This document shows positions 10,311 to 20,990 of a stretch of 35,062 bases of DNA, piece by piece. The stretch is from Thermodesulfovibrio sp. (lineage in GTDB: Bacteria > Nitrospirota > Thermodesulfovibrionia > Thermodesulfovibrionales > Thermodesulfovibrionaceae), in the NCBI GenBank assembly GCA_025060075.1, contig JANXCZ010000048.1, forward strand, positions 1 through 35,062, written 5' to 3'. Both the position numbers and the translations under genes were made by a program. Under the pieces are notes generated by a model. That model did no database searches. It was not told where the DNA came from and worked only from the letters and a program-made list of their open reading frames with translations. Within the stretch, counting starts at the first letter, position 1. Each line of letters begins with the position of its first letter.

Positions 10311-12806
10311 GGCTGCAATATATATCCTGAAGGTAGTTCCCTCTCCTAATCTACTTTCTACTTCTATTTTTCCTTGTAATTTTTCTATAACATTTTTTAC
10401 TACAGTCAGTCCAAGTCCTCTACCTTCTTTTCTCATTGTAAAGAAAGGATCAAAAATTTTGTCTATATATTCAGGAGGAATTCCTGGTCCTGAATCTTTT
10501 ATTGTTATACAGACATAGTTTCCTTTCTTCAAATCCTTAGTTTCAAATTGATTTATATAGTTTTGTATCTTTATCTCTATCTTTCCCTTATTTTGCATTG
10601 CCTGTTTAGAGTTCATTATAATGTTCTGAAATACCCTGTATAACTGTGTCTTGTCAGCATAAATATAGAAAACTTTAGGCTCTGATTCAATAGTATATCT
10701 TACATCTGTTCCATTTAAGACAAACTCAGCTGAGTGTTTTACAACCTCTACAATATTTATTTTTTCCTTTTTTCTTATAAAATCTGGACTTAAATCTCTT
10801 AAATTTTGAATAATTGTAGCCATTATTTTTGTAGTTTCAAGCATTATTTCTATATTTTTTCTTTTATCTGGTGATGTTTCAAGTTCTTTAAGTAAAGATA
10901 AATTACCTGTTAAAACCATTAGATAGTTGTTAAAATCATGGACAATTCCTGCAGATATCTTTGTAAGTATATCCATTCTTTCTAGTCTCTTTGATAGTTC
11001 TTGTGTTTTAATTATTTCTGTAGCATCTTGAATTGTTATAACATCGCCAAATTTTGTATTTTTTATCAATACAGGATTTTCCGTATATATCACTGGAATT
11101 TCTTTATCTTTTAACTTTAAAACTTTGTATTTAGAATGTTCATTTTCTTTAAGATTTAATAGATCCTTTAGTTGTTTCCCAATGGGATTTTCTGAAGGTT
11201 CAAGAAGTCTTCTTGCTTCTTTGTTAAGATACTTAATTTTTCCTTCAAAATCAGTATAGATTACACCAGTATTGAGAGAATCAAGAGTTATTTTCTTTTC
11301 TTCTGTTTCTTCAACAAGATTAAGCACAATATTTCTAAATTTTTCAAGACTTCTTACAGCAATAGAGTGAGAAAATAGTGTAATAAAAATAAAAATAATG
11401 TGAAAGATGTTATTAAGCTGCATATAAAAAGATAGATTTACAAAACTTAAAAGCCACCATTCTTTGTTAATTTCATGTTTAACAATAATCCATCTTTTTC
11501 CTTGAAAGTCTTCAAGTAAATTTTCATTAATTTTTTTGAATCCAGAGGGTACAAGAATATCTTTTCCAAATATTTTTTCTTCATAAACTTTTTTAAGTTC
11601 TTCAGGGGGATAATCAAAAAGCAGTCTATTCCTTAGTTCTTTCGTGCCTATCAAAACTCCTCCAGAGGAATGAGCCATAATTATATTTTCAATATTCATT
11701 TGTTTTTTAAAATTTTTACTTATATCAAACTGAAAAACAAGAACTCCAATTATTTTCTCTCCTTCATAAACAGGATAAGAAATTCTTATATCATCTTTCT
11801 CTGTATATAATCCTCTTCCAATAAAAACTGAAAGTTTTCCCTGCATTGATTCCTTAAAATATCTTCTAAAGCTTACATCTTGATTAATCATGGTTTTTCT
11901 GTGTTCAGCAGAGCAAGCTTTTACCTTTCCATTTTTGTCTATAAACCATACTAAATTTGTATCAAATATTTGATTTAGATAGGAAAGATATTTATTTAAC
12001 TCCTCTGAGCCTTTATTGATTTTATCCTTTAGTTCATAAGATGAAGCTATATGTCTTATTAAATTACTATAAAAATTTATTTTATCGTTTATTTCAAAAG
12101 AAATTCTGTGCATACTAAGTTGTTTATGATAAATATCAATATTTTTGAAATGTTCAATATATCTCCATGAGAGATAAAGTAAAATAGAAACTATTGAAAC
12201 AAAAGATCCAAAATATATTAGATAAGCTTTTATCTTTTCTTCATAAAAAATTTTTGTTCTTAAAGAAAGGCTTAAGAAAACTGAAAGAGTGGCAAGAAAA
12301 TTAATTAACAACGATTGATAAACTATGTATACTGCAAGAAAAATAATATACAACCCTAAAAAAACATAGAGTTCTTTATTTTCAAGGACTTCCTTCTTAA
12401 CAACTACATGAAAATAAGAGACACCAATCAAGAAAAGTCCTAAAGATATTAAAATTTTGCTTTCTTTAAATAAAAAGATAAGTACAAATAATAGAGCAAA
12501 CAAAAGATAGTAAAACTTAAGATTAAAGATTTTTTTATTTTCATAAAAGACGACTAAACTAATTATTGCAATATTTAGAGCAATCAAATAAAAGTAGTAT
12601 TCTTCTGTTAAGTTTCTTAGAAGAATTATTGAGTTAAGAATAACATTGAGAGAAACGATTATAAAAAAGAATTTTACAATATTTTTATCAAATTGAGGTT
12701 TTATGATTTTACGCCAACGAATAAAGTGATAAAAAAATATTGAATGGAATAAAAGAAAAGATACTCTTAAAAAATTGGATAAATCATCAAAAAATTGTAT
12801 ATTCAT
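10296..12806 (-). CDS. Membrane sensor histidine kinase (multi-TM N-terminus, CACHE-like extracytoplasmic domain, PAS, HisKA, HATPase_c)
   Basis: CACHE-like: VWFIDKNGKVKACSAEHRKTMINQDVSFRRYFKESMQGK...RISYPVYEGEKIIGVLVFQFD; ISAGIVHDFNNYLMVLTGNL (H-box); NIIMNSKQAM (N-box); DSGPGIPPEYIDKIFDPFFTMRKEGRGLGLTVVKNVIE. Confidence 0.93.
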   Translation of the reverse strand: MNIQFFDDLSNFLRVSFLLFHSIFFYHFIRWRKIIKPQFDKNIVKFFFIIVSLNVILNSIILLRNLTEEYYFYLIALNIAIISLVVFYENKKIFNLKFYYLLFALLFVLIFLFKESKILISLGLFLIGVSYFHVVVKKEVLENKELYVFLGLYIIFLAVYIVYQSLLINFLATLSVFLSLSLRTKIFYEEKIKAYLIYFGSFVSIVSILLYLSWRYIEHFKNIDIYHKQLSMHRISFEINDKINFYSNLIRHIASSYELKDKINKGSEELNKYLSYLNQIFDTNLVWFIDKNGKVKACSAEHRKTMINQDVSFRRYFKESMQGKLSVFIGRGLYTEKDDIRISYPVYEGEKIIGVLVFQFDISKNFKKQMNIENIIMAHSSGGVLIGTKELRNRLLFDYPPEELKKVYEEKIFGKDILVPSGFKKINENLLEDFQGKRWIIVKHEINKEWWLLSFVNLSFYMQLNNIFHIIFIFITLFSHSIAVRSLEKFRNIVLNLVEETEEKKITLDSLNTGVIYTDFEGKIKYLNKEARRLLEPSENPIGKQLKDLLNLKENEHSKYKVLKLKDKEIPVIYTENPVLIKNTKFGDVITIQDATEIIKTQELSKRLERMDILTKISAGIVHDFNNYLMVLTGNLSLLKELETSPDKRKNIEIMLETTKIMATIIQNLRDLSPDFIRKKEKINIVEVVKHSAEFVLNGTDVRYTIESEPKVFYIYADKTQLYRVFQNIIMNSKQAMQNKGKIEIKIQNYINQFETKDLKKGNYVCITIKDSGPGIPPEYIDKIFDPFFTMRKEGRGLGLTVVKNVIEKLQGKIEVESRLGEGTTFRIYIAALEDI

Positions 12807-13819
12807 TGTATAATCTCATCAAATAAAGATAGTTTCTCGTCAGAAATTTTAAATTTTATATCTTTTGCTCTTTTTAAGTTTAAAATTCTCACAAAACTTG
12901 CTGCGTCTTCAATTTCTAAATCTGATATTTTACCTGTAGTCAAGATATGAAAAGCCATTTCACCTGCTCTGAATCCCATTTTATAGAAATCAACAGATAT
13001 GCCACCAAAAAATCCAAGTTCAACAAACTGTCGGTTAATTACAAGATCAATCTTTTTAATTTTATTTATCATTATAGGTGCCACATCTGATATTGTAAGG
13101 ACCTTTCCATTTATTATTGACATAACAAAGGGATAGTAAGCTATGATATCTCTTCTTTTATTTATATTTTCTGTAGCTAATATAAGTTCCTGAAGAGAGC
13201 TTACAGGATAAAGAACAATTTTGTTTTTAAAATCTGAATCTTTAAGTTCATAAATAACTTGTTCCTTAAGAGCATTTCCCATAAAATCTGTGGAATAAAT
13301 AATAGCAATTTTTTCAATCTTTCCAAGTAAAACTTCCAGCATTTCTATCTGCTTTGATACAAATAGTTTTTCATAAATACCTGTAAAGTTTTTAATAGGC
13401 TTTCTTTCTTCCATGAATTTGTATTTAGAATTATAACTCTCTGGAGTAATATTTAGGCCTGAAAATACAACAGGTATTTTATCTCCCATAAGATGTTTGG
13501 CAGCACATTGAAAGGCAGCATCATCAATTGTGATAATCAAAGAAGGATTTTGAGATTTAACGCTTATTATGAAATTATTACATCTTTCTTCAAGCTCTCT
13601 TTCAGATGCTCTTCGGAAGTCAAGATAAATCTTTTCTGTTTTTATATTACTAAGATGCTCTCTTAATGCATCTGTAGCTCCTTCAACCTGTGGCTGTCCG
13701 CAGACATCTTTGTCATCATAACTTGAAAGAATAAATACTGTAGTTTTTTGATCTGAACAACCAAAGAGAAGAAAAATAGAGATAAGTATAAGTCCTTTAA
13801 ATAATTTCTTTGATTTCAT
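12803..13819 (-). CDS. ABC-type substrate-binding-like lipoprotein
   Basis: Lipobox SIFLLFGCSD; VFILSSYDDKDVCGQPQVEGATDAL...SLIITIDDAAFQCAAKHLMGDKIPVVFSGLN...IAIIYSTDFMGNALKEQV; last codons overlap the HK start (4 bp). Confidence 0.75.
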   Translation of the reverse strand: MKSKKLFKGLILISIFLLFGCSDQKTTVFILSSYDDKDVCGQPQVEGATDALREHLSNIKTEKIYLDFRRASERELEERCNNFIISVKSQNPSLIITIDDAAFQCAAKHLMGDKIPVVFSGLNITPESYNSKYKFMEERKPIKNFTGIYEKLFVSKQIEMLEVLLGKIEKIAIIYSTDFMGNALKEQVIYELKDSDFKNKIVLYPVSSLQELILATENINKRRDIIAYYPFVMSIINGKVLTISDVAPIMINKIKKIDLVINRQFVELGFFGGISVDFYKMGFRAGEMAFHILTTGKISDLEIEDAASFVRILNLKRAKDIKFKISDEKLSLFDEIIQ

Positions 13820-13825
13820 CGTAAT

Positions 13826-13834
13826 ATTTTATCA
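13826..13834 (-). promoter_or_regulatory. Extended -10-like element (TGaTAAAAT) close to the SBP-lipoprotein ATG
   Basis: Minus strand reads TTTGATAAAATATTACGATG: TGA-TAAAAT then 6 nt then ATG (13819); no Shine-Dalgarno. Confidence 0.4.
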
Positions 13835-13947
13835 AATTTTTAAGGATTATAAGCTTAATTCTTGATATGTGAAAATTAAAACCATTGTAGTAAATTTTAC
13901 TCTAATTGTTTTATAATTTTAAGATTTTTTTCCTGAAGGAGTTTAAA

Positions 13948-15660
13948 ATGAAGATACCTATCTCTATTCCTGCTGAAACATTTAGGATAAGAGCAATTGA
14001 TGTATTGGTAATTTTTATTGTTTTAGGAATCATTTCTTTTATCATATATATTGCATCAGAATGGGGTACTCCTTATGAGGAAACTTTAGAGATAGAGTTA
14101 AATCCTTCAAATATTCCGTATTATGCTCTTCAGTCTCTTGCAAGAATCTTTTGTGCCTATATTTTGTCTTTAACTTTTTCTATATGGTATGGATATACTG
14201 CTTCAAGAAGCAGGATTCATGAAAAAATAATGATACCTTTACTTGATATTCTTCAGTCAATTCCTGTTCTTTCCTTTTTACCTGGTGTTGTTTTGGCAAT
14301 GATAGCTTTGTTTCCCGGTAAAAGAATCGGAATTGAACTTGCTTGTATTCTTCTTATTTTTACAGGACAAGTATGGAATATGACATTCAGCTTTTATCAT
14401 TCAATAAATACTATTCCAAAAGAAATGAAAGAAGTAGTCAAAGTTTTCAAATTTAATAAATTTTCTAAATTTCTAAGACTTGATCTTCCCTTTAGTGCGA
14501 TAGGACTTGTCTGGAATAGTATGATGAGTGTAGCAGGAGGATGGTTTTTTCTTATGGCCTGTGAGATGTTTATTCTTGAAGATAAAGATTTTAGGCTACC
14601 AGGTCTTGGCTCTTATATTCAAACGGCAGCAAATAAAGGAGAGATTGAATACATAGTTTATGGATTAGGTACAATGATCTTTTTAATAATTATTCTTGAT
14701 CTTTTCATATGGAGACCTCTTATTGTATGGTCACAAAAATTTAGAATAGAGACAGTTCCACCTGAAGAGGAAAGAGAATCCTTTGTGCTAAATCTTTTTT
14801 CTGGATCTATTTTTATAAAAAAAATAATAGAATTAATTAGTAGAACGATTAATCAAATAGAAAAGTTGAGTTACAAGAGATTTTCCTTAGCATACAGTCC
14901 TGTTATGAATAATATAAGTAAAATCTTAGGATTTTTGTTTCTAATGATTGTCTTAATATCAATTATATGGGCTATTATAAAAGCTATTGGATTGGTTTCA
15001 AATGTTACTCTAAGTGATATAGTTTTAATAGTAAAATCTGCTTTTTATTCTTTACTAAGAGTCTTCGTAGCTTTATTAATAGCTCTTTCCTGGACACTTC
15101 CTGTTGGAGTTTATATTGGCTTAAATCCAAAAGCAGCAAAAATATTGCAAGGTATAGTTCAGATAGCAGCAAGTGTTCCTGCTACAGCGGTTTTTCCAGT
15201 GATTCTTCTTTTTCTTATTAAACTTGGTGGAGGATTAGACATAGGTGCAATCTTTTTAATGCTTCTTGGCACACAATGGTATCTACTTTTTAATATAATA
15301 GCAGGAGCAAGTGCAATTCCCAAGGATTTAATAGAAATTTCCAAAGCTTACGGTATAAAAGGACTCAGAAGATGGAAGGTTCTTATACTTCCAGGAATAT
15401 TCCCCTATCTTATTACTGGATTGATTACTGCAAGTGGAGGAGCATGGAATTCTACAATTGTAAGTGAGTATGTTTCATTTGGAGGAGAAATTATGCATAC
15501 TGCAGGACTTGGTGCTTTGATAAGTCAATCCTCTGCTTCAGGAAATTTTGGTCTTTTACTGCTTGCTACATGTTCTATGTCTCTTATAGTTGTTGGAATA
15601 AATAGACTTCTTTGGAAAAGACTTTTTATTATTGCTAAAGCAAAATATACTTTGGAGTAG
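13948..15660 (+). CDS. ABC transporter permease with two fused permease modules (NrtB/SsuC-like)
   Basis: Two homologous BPD_transp_1-type halves ([14 protein letters not shown]...[41 protein letters not shown] and ...[51 protein letters not shown]). GAAGGAG RBS supports start at 13948 rather than 13906. Confidence 0.88.
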   Translation: MKIPISIPAETFRIRAIDVLVIFIVLGIISFIIYIASEWGTPYEETLEIELNPSNIPYYALQSLARIFCAYILSLTFSIWYGYTASRSRIHEKIMIPLLDILQSIPVLSFLPGVVLAMIALFPGKRIGIELACILLIFTGQVWNMTFSFYHSINTIPKEMKEVVKVFKFNKFSKFLRLDLPFSAIGLVWNSMMSVAGGWFFLMACEMFILEDKDFRLPGLGSYIQTAANKGEIEYIVYGLGTMIFLIIILDLFIWRPLIVWSQKFRIETVPPEEERESFVLNLFSGSIFIKKIIELISRTINQIEKLSYKRFSLAYSPVMNNISKILGFLFLMIVLISIIWAIIKAIGLVSNVTLSDIVLIVKSAFYSLLRVFVALLIALSWTLPVGVYIGLNPKAAKILQGIVQIAASVPATAVFPVILLFLIKLGGGLDIGAIFLMLLGTQWYLLFNIIAGASAIPKDLIEISKAYGIKGLRRWKVLILPGIFPYLITGLITASGGAWNSTIVSEYVSFGGEIMHTAGLGALISQSSASGNFGLLLLATCSMSLIVVGINRLLWKRLFIIAKAKYTLE

Positions 15661-15662
15661 TT

Positions 15663-16955
15663 ATGGAAAGAGAGATTATTATTGAAACAGTAGGTATTAA
15701 AAAATCTTTTATGGTTGGTAGAGGAAGAGAGATTACAGTCTTAGAGGACATAAATCTTAAAATATACTCTGGTGAGTTTGTATCAATTCTTGGACAGTCT
15801 GGCGCTGGAAAATCAACTCTTTTAAGAATAATCGCAGGACTTGTTGAGCCAACTGAAGGGCAGGTTTTATATAAGGGAGTTCCTCTTAAGCGAGCTAATG
15901 CAAAAATAGCAGTGGTTTTTCAAAGCTTTGCTCTTTTTCCATGGTTTACAGTTTTAGAAAATGTTAAGGTTGGACTTGTGGGTAAAGGTTTGAGCGAAGA
16001 GGAGATGAATGAAAAAGCAATAAAAGCAATTGATCTTGTAGGACTTGATGGATTCGAAGATGCCTATCCAAGAGAGCTGAGTGGTGGCATGCGTCAGAGA
16101 GTAGGAATTGCAAGAGCACTTGTTGTTGAACCTGAGATTCTTTTGATGGATGAGCCTTTTTCAGCACTTGATGTTCTTACAGCAGATAATCTTCGTGGAG
16201 ATATTATTGATTTATGGAGAGCAGGTAAAATACCAGCAAAGGCTGTTGTTCTTGTTACTCATAACATTGAAGAGGCTGTAAGTATGTCTTCTCGGGCTGT
16301 TATATTGACTCATAATCCTGGAAAGATCAAGGCAGATATTCCTGTTGAACTTCCCTATCCAAGAGACAGAAACTCAAGAGATTTTAAATTTTTGTTAGAT
16401 AAAATATACACAGTTCTTATAAAACCACCTGAAGAAATTCCATTTCTTCTTGCTGCAGGTAGATATCAATTTCTTCCCCATGCAAAAGTTGGTGCTATTG
16501 CAGGACTTGTTGAACTTGTTCATGACAAAGGCGGAAGGGTTGATATTTATGCTCTAAGTTCTGAACTAAGCATGGAAGTTGATGATATATTTCCATTGAT
16601 AGAAGCCTCAGTAATACTTGATTTTGGGGAAGTAAAAGAGGGTGATTTTATTCTTACTGAAAAGGGAAAAAGATGGGCAGAGGCTGATACTCTTGAGAAA
16701 AAAGAGATATTTAAAGATTCTGCATTACAAAATGTTCAACTTATTAAGCAAATACTTCAGGTTTTATCAACTATATCAAAACATAGGGTATCAGATGAAT
16801 TTTTCATTGACATTCTCAAGAATCATTTTACACCAGAGGAAGCATGGAATCAACTTGAAACAGCTATAGACTGGGGAAGATACGCAGAACTTTTTGCTTA
16901 TGACTATGACGCTGGAGAGTTATACCTTGAAGAACCTTCAACAATTGATATGTAA
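15663..16955 (+). CDS. ABC transporter ATP-binding protein (nitrate/sulfonate/taurine type) with AAA-associated C-terminal domain
   Basis: [17 protein letters not shown] (Walker A), [32 protein letters not shown] (signature/Walker B), long C-terminal extension after residue ~250. Confidence 0.92.
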   Translation: MEREIIIETVGIKKSFMVGRGREITVLEDINLKIYSGEFVSILGQSGAGKSTLLRIIAGLVEPTEGQVLYKGVPLKRANAKIAVVFQSFALFPWFTVLENVKVGLVGKGLSEEEMNEKAIKAIDLVGLDGFEDAYPRELSGGMRQRVGIARALVVEPEILLMDEPFSALDVLTADNLRGDIIDLWRAGKIPAKAVVLVTHNIEEAVSMSSRAVILTHNPGKIKADIPVELPYPRDRNSRDFKFLLDKIYTVLIKPPEEIPFLLAAGRYQFLPHAKVGAIAGLVELVHDKGGRVDIYALSSELSMEVDDIFPLIEASVILDFGEVKEGDFILTEKGKRWAEADTLEKKEIFKDSALQNVQLIKQILQVLSTISKHRVSDEFFIDILKNHFTPEEAWNQLETAIDWGRYAELFAYDYDAGELYLEEPSTIDM

Positions 16956-18963
16956 GCTTTCAGATCTAATAGGAATAATTCCTTTTTACTACAACTACAA
17001 AGGTCAAAGAATTGATACTTCCTATGAAACAAAGATTAGATTAATTTCTGCTATGGGAATAAGTATTGATGAAGAAAGTATTATTAGCTGGATTGAATTC
17101 CTTGAAAAAAGTTCATTGAGGAACTATTTAGAGCCTGTCTATGTAGTTAAACCAGGAGAGGAAATAAAGCTTTATCTAAGGGAAAATAACAGAAAATGTC
17201 ATATTGAGATTTATCCATTTAGAGATTTAGGACAAGAAGGTGAAATATTAAGTTTTTCTCTTGATCTTGATAATTTTAATAAAGAAGAAAAAGCTTTTGA
17301 TGGAGAATTGTATTTTAAATATAATATTCAAATTCCTCCACTTCGCATAGGTTACTACATTATAAACGTTTTTCTTGAAAAATCAGTTCATAGAAGCATC
17401 TTAATAGTTGTTCCTGACAGTTGTTTTGTTCCCTTCAAGAGTAAAACTTGGGGATTGCATCTTAATCTTTGGAGTTTAAGAGGAAATAAAAAAGAAGGAG
17501 ATTTTTCTCATCTTAAAGAGTCTTTAATGTATATAAAATCTCTTGGAGGTTTTGTAAGTATAAATCCTCTTCATCTAAACGATCCTGATGATTTTTATGG
17601 TATAAGTCCTTACTCTGCGATATCAAGACAGTTTAGAACTCCTCTTTATTTGTCAAAATGTCCCGTAGAAGAAATAAATGAAGATTTTTTTGATTATTCC
17701 TATGTATGGAAAAAAAAGATGGAATCACTTAAAAAGGAGTTTGAAAAATTTTATAAATCCTATATTAATGAAGAGTATGAGGGAAAAAAGTTCATTGATT
17801 ATAAAAATAGTCTTTGTCCGATAATGAGAGAGGATTTAAAATACTTCTCAGTTTTTTGTTTTTTAAGAGAAAAGTTTGGTAAGAACTGGCATAATTGGGA
17901 GGAGAAACTTAAGAGAGCAGACAAAGAAACACTTTCTATGATTTATTCTGAAAATAATAAAGAGGTTCTTTTTTATGAGTATCTTCAATGGCTTGTGCAA
18001 GAGGAGTTAAAGGAGATAAAGAACTATCCAGTATTAATTGATCTTGGTTTTGGTTCAGTCAAGGAAAGTTTTGATGTATGGATTCATCAGGAAATATATG
18101 CGCTTTCTTTAGAGTATGGTGCTCCCCCTGATGATTTTAATCCCAAAGGACAGAAATGGGGATTTCCTGCCTTAGTTCCTTTTAAATTAAGAGAAAAAGC
18201 CTATATACCTTTTATAAAACTTTTAAGAGCTAATATGAAGACAAATCTTCTAAGAATTGACCATGCACTTGGACTTTTTAGAGCCTTCTTGATACCTGAA
18301 GGTGCTACTCCTCATGAAGGTGCATATATAAAACATCCTTGGAAAGACTTGCTTGGAATAATTACTCTTGAAAGTCAGATAAATAAAACAGGAGTTATTG
18401 GAGAGGATCTTGGAACAGCAGAAGAATGGATGAAAGAAGAACTTATTAAAAGAAAAATCTGCTCATGGAAGGTATTTTATTTTGAAAAAGATCTATATGG
18501 ATATAAACACTACAGTGTCTATCCTGAAGATGCATTATGTAGTATAACAACCCATGATTTACCAACATTTAAAGGATTCTGGTATGGAAGAGATATAGAA
18601 CTAAGAAAAAAGTTTTCAATCTTCGATGAAGATCAGTCTGAAAAGGCATTATCAGAAAGAAAAAGGGATAAAGAAAAAATTCTTGATATCTTAAAGAAAG
18701 AAGGCTTAATTGAAGAAGAATCTATAGTTGAGGAAATTCTCATTGGAATAGTAAAATTCCTTGCAAAAACTCAATCAAGATATTTACTTTTATATCCTGA
18801 AGATATAATACTTACTGAGGAACAGACAAACCTTCCTGGAACAACAACTCAGTATCCTAATTGGCAGAGAAAACTTCCAGTGTCTTTTGAGCAACTTATA
18901 AACTTACCAATTTTTGAGAAGATTAAGACTATTTTATCTGAGTCTGGACGGATTCATCCTTAG
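16927..18963 (+). CDS. malQ: 4-alpha-glucanotransferase (amylomaltase)
   Basis: [116 protein letters not shown]. Start uncertain: track gives TTG 16894; TTG 16927 has GGAGAG upstream. Confidence 0.92.
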   Translation: MKNLQQLICKLSDLIGIIPFYYNYKGQRIDTSYETKIRLISAMGISIDEESIISWIEFLEKSSLRNYLEPVYVVKPGEEIKLYLRENNRKCHIEIYPFRDLGQEGEILSFSLDLDNFNKEEKAFDGELYFKYNIQIPPLRIGYYIINVFLEKSVHRSILIVVPDSCFVPFKSKTWGLHLNLWSLRGNKKEGDFSHLKESLMYIKSLGGFVSINPLHLNDPDDFYGISPYSAISRQFRTPLYLSKCPVEEINEDFFDYSYVWKKKMESLKKEFEKFYKSYINEEYEGKKFIDYKNSLCPIMREDLKYFSVFCFLREKFGKNWHNWEEKLKRADKETLSMIYSENNKEVLFYEYLQWLVQEELKEIKNYPVLIDLGFGSVKESFDVWIHQEIYALSLEYGAPPDDFNPKGQKWGFPALVPFKLREKAYIPFIKLLRANMKTNLLRIDHALGLFRAFLIPEGATPHEGAYIKHPWKDLLGIITLESQINKTGVIGEDLGTAEEWMKEELIKRKICSWKVFYFEKDLYGYKHYSVYPEDALCSITTHDLPTFKGFWYGRDIELRKKFSIFDEDQSEKALSERKRDKEKILDILKKEGLIEEESIVEEILIGIVKFLAKTQSRYLLLYPEDIILTEEQTNLPGTTTQYPNWQRKLPVSFEQLINLPIFEKIKTILSESGRIHP

Positions 18964-19732
18964 AAGTATTTTCATCTTGTTTTTCCTGTAAATCAGGTAA
19001 AGACTCATTTTTATTTGTCTCAGTGTAGTCTTCCTTAATTATCCCTCTTTTTTGCATTATGAAATATATAAGCTTTGTTCTTCTTTCAATAAATTTTGAG
19101 TTTCCAACAGGACTGTATTTTATTGGATTTGGAAGACAAGCAGCCAGCCTTGCTGCTTCTAATGGAGTAAGTTCTGATGCTGATTTTCCAAAGTAGTATC
19201 TAGAGGCTGCCTCTATACCAAAAATTCCTTCTCCCCATTCAGCAACATTAAGATATAGTTCAAGAATTCTTTTTTTAGATAAAGTTTTTTCAAGTCTCAA
19301 TGTAATTATTGCCTCTTGAATCTTTCTCACAGGATTTTTGGATGGATTAAGATAAAGATTTTTTGCCAACTGCTGAGTTATTGTACTGCCGCCATACTTC
19401 AGTTTTCTTTCCTTTATATCTTTCTCTATGGCTTTTTTTATTGCCTCAATGTCAAAACCTGAGTGACGGTAAAATTTGTCATCCTCTCCGATTAAAACAG
19501 CCTTAATAAGATAGGGCGATACCATATTAATTGGTATCCATATCTGTTTTATCTTTATATTTTTTCCCTCTTTTTGCCATTGTTTAATTCTATACTTCAT
19601 CATGGAAGTCAACTCTGGATTTTTATTTTTTAAAGATGAAACATCTACCAAAAGGGGATAACTAAATATGTAAACAACATAGACTAAGCAAGAGATAATT
19701 AAAACCTTAAATATCCATTTAATCATAACCAT
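18929..19732 (-). CDS. mtgA: Monofunctional biosynthetic peptidoglycan transglycosylase
   Basis: GEDDKFYRHSGFDIEAIKKAIEKDIKERKLKYGGSTITQQLAKNLYLNPSKNPVRKIQEAIITLRLEKTLSKKRILELYLNVAEWGEGIFGIEAASRYYF: GT51 motifs. Confidence 0.95.
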   Translation of the reverse strand: MVMIKWIFKVLIISCLVYVVYIFSYPLLVDVSSLKNKNPELTSMMKYRIKQWQKEGKNIKIKQIWIPINMVSPYLIKAVLIGEDDKFYRHSGFDIEAIKKAIEKDIKERKLKYGGSTITQQLAKNLYLNPSKNPVRKIQEAIITLRLEKTLSKKRILELYLNVAEWGEGIFGIEAASRYYFGKSASELTPLEAARLAACLPNPIKYSPVGNSKFIERRTKLIYFIMQKRGIIKEDYTETNKNESLPDLQEKQDENTSKDESVQTQIK

Positions 19733-19739
19733 ATTTTAT

Positions 19740-20340
19740 CAATTTTTATTCTTAGTGTTTGAATGAAATCCTTTTTTAATAGGCAATAAATAATTTCTCT
19801 GTTGACTCTTCTATTTGCGTTCTTACTAACCTCAAGATTTAAAGCCCTGAATGATCCGCTGATGAAGAATTTTATTTTTTGAATACTCTTCCCTTTACTT
19901 TCTACGCCAGTTATCTTTTTATAAATCTTTTGCCTTCCCACAGTATCTCTGTCTTTTCCTGTCTTTAGTTTACATCTTTATACTAATTTTTACTTGATAA
20001 TGGAACCTTCCGTGTCTTTTAGTCAAAATGAGAGGAATGATACTCTGAATAGGTGAAACTAGGCTATATCCTCCTTATGTTTTCGGCAAACTCTCTTTTT
20101 CTTAGGCTCATGTAGATCTTTTTCAATCAGTATGTTTCTTTTTAAAGTTACTAAAATTCTTATTCTTTATTCTTAAAGTTTGCCTATAACTTGATCTTAA
20201 GAGCTATTGAGCCTGTCTAAGGCTTAATTACCTCTGTAAAAATACATGTTTTCCTCATTAAACCACCTTTCCTTAGAGCTACACTTTAGAAGAAGTCTTG
20301 TCTGACATTTTGATCCAGTAACCACAAATCTTAAATATAA
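19740..20340. other. Low-coding intergenic region with possible mobile-element relic
   Basis: ~600 bp with only one weak 72-aa ORF (19723-19941 -); short inverted TCAAAATG (20023-20030) / CATTTTGA (20306-20313); minus-strand reading frame fragments interrupted by stops (e.g. IEKDLHEPKKKRVCRKHKEDIA*FHLFRV). Confidence 0.3.
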
Positions 20341-20343
20341 GCA

Positions 20344-20372
20344 TTGACAATCAAAATTTTATTTGTTAATAT
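20344..20372 (+). promoter_or_regulatory. Putative sigma70 promoter of the sodB operon
   Basis: TTGACA (20344-20349), 17-nt spacer, TAATAT (20367-20372) with upstream TG (extended -10); AGGAGG RBS at ~20392 then ATG 20403. Confidence 0.65.
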
Positions 20373-20402
20373 TTATTATAATTTTTTACTTAGGAGGAGA
20401 TT

Positions 20403-20981
20403 ATGAATTATCAAGCTAAAGATTATTCTAAACTAATAGGCATGCCCGGATTTAGCGAGACTTTACTTAAAAATCATTTCACTTTGTATCAGGGATATGT
20501 TACCAATACAAATAAAATTCTTGAGATATTAGATAGCATGCTTAAGGAAGGCAAGACAGCCACTGCTGAATATGCTGAGCTTAAAAGAAGACTTGGATGG
20601 GAATGGAATGGAGTTAGACTTCATGAATACTATTTTGAAAATCTCGGTGGCGATGGAGTTATTCCTGAAAACAGTAAAATCGCAAAGCTAATTAATGAAA
20701 ACTTTGGTAGTATTGAAAACTGGACTAAGGACTTCAAAGCAACTGCAACGATGCGAGGTATAGGCTGGGTAGTTCTTTATCAGGATACTCTAACAGGAAA
20801 ACTAATTAATTTCTGGATTAATGAGCATGATGTAGGACATCCAACAGGCTGCAATCCTTTACTTATTATGGATGTTTTTGAACATGCCTTTATGCTTGAC
20901 TATGGAATTAAAAGAGCTGATTACATTGAAGCATTTTTTAAGAACATTAACTGGCAAGAAGTAGAAAATAGAATTAGATAG
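20403..20981 (+). CDS. sodB: Fe/Mn-family superoxide dismutase
   Basis: FSETLLKNHFTLYQGYVTNTNKI, RLHEYYFENLGG, GIGWVVLYQD, NEHDVGHPTGCNPLLIMDVFEHAFMLDYG; putative metal ligands (His, His, Asp, His) retained, although the sequence diverges from the FHYGKHH...DVWEHAYY consensus. Confidence 0.88.
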   Translation: MNYQAKDYSKLIGMPGFSETLLKNHFTLYQGYVTNTNKILEILDSMLKEGKTATAEYAELKRRLGWEWNGVRLHEYYFENLGGDGVIPENSKIAKLINENFGSIENWTKDFKATATMRGIGWVVLYQDTLTGKLINFWINEHDVGHPTGCNPLLIMDVFEHAFMLDYGIKRADYIEAFFKNINWQEVENRIR

Positions 20982-20990
20982 GAGGAGAAA

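Noticed and set aside
16642-16869. Alternative-frame ORF 16642-16869 (+)
   Set aside because: Lies inside the ABC ATPase C-terminal domain in another frame; composition (Lys/Leu rich) consistent with chance in AT-rich DNA.
20377-20382. TATAAT at 20377 as sodB -10
   Set aside because: 27-nt spacing from TTGACA is too long; TAATAT at 20367 with 17-nt spacing and upstream TG fits better.
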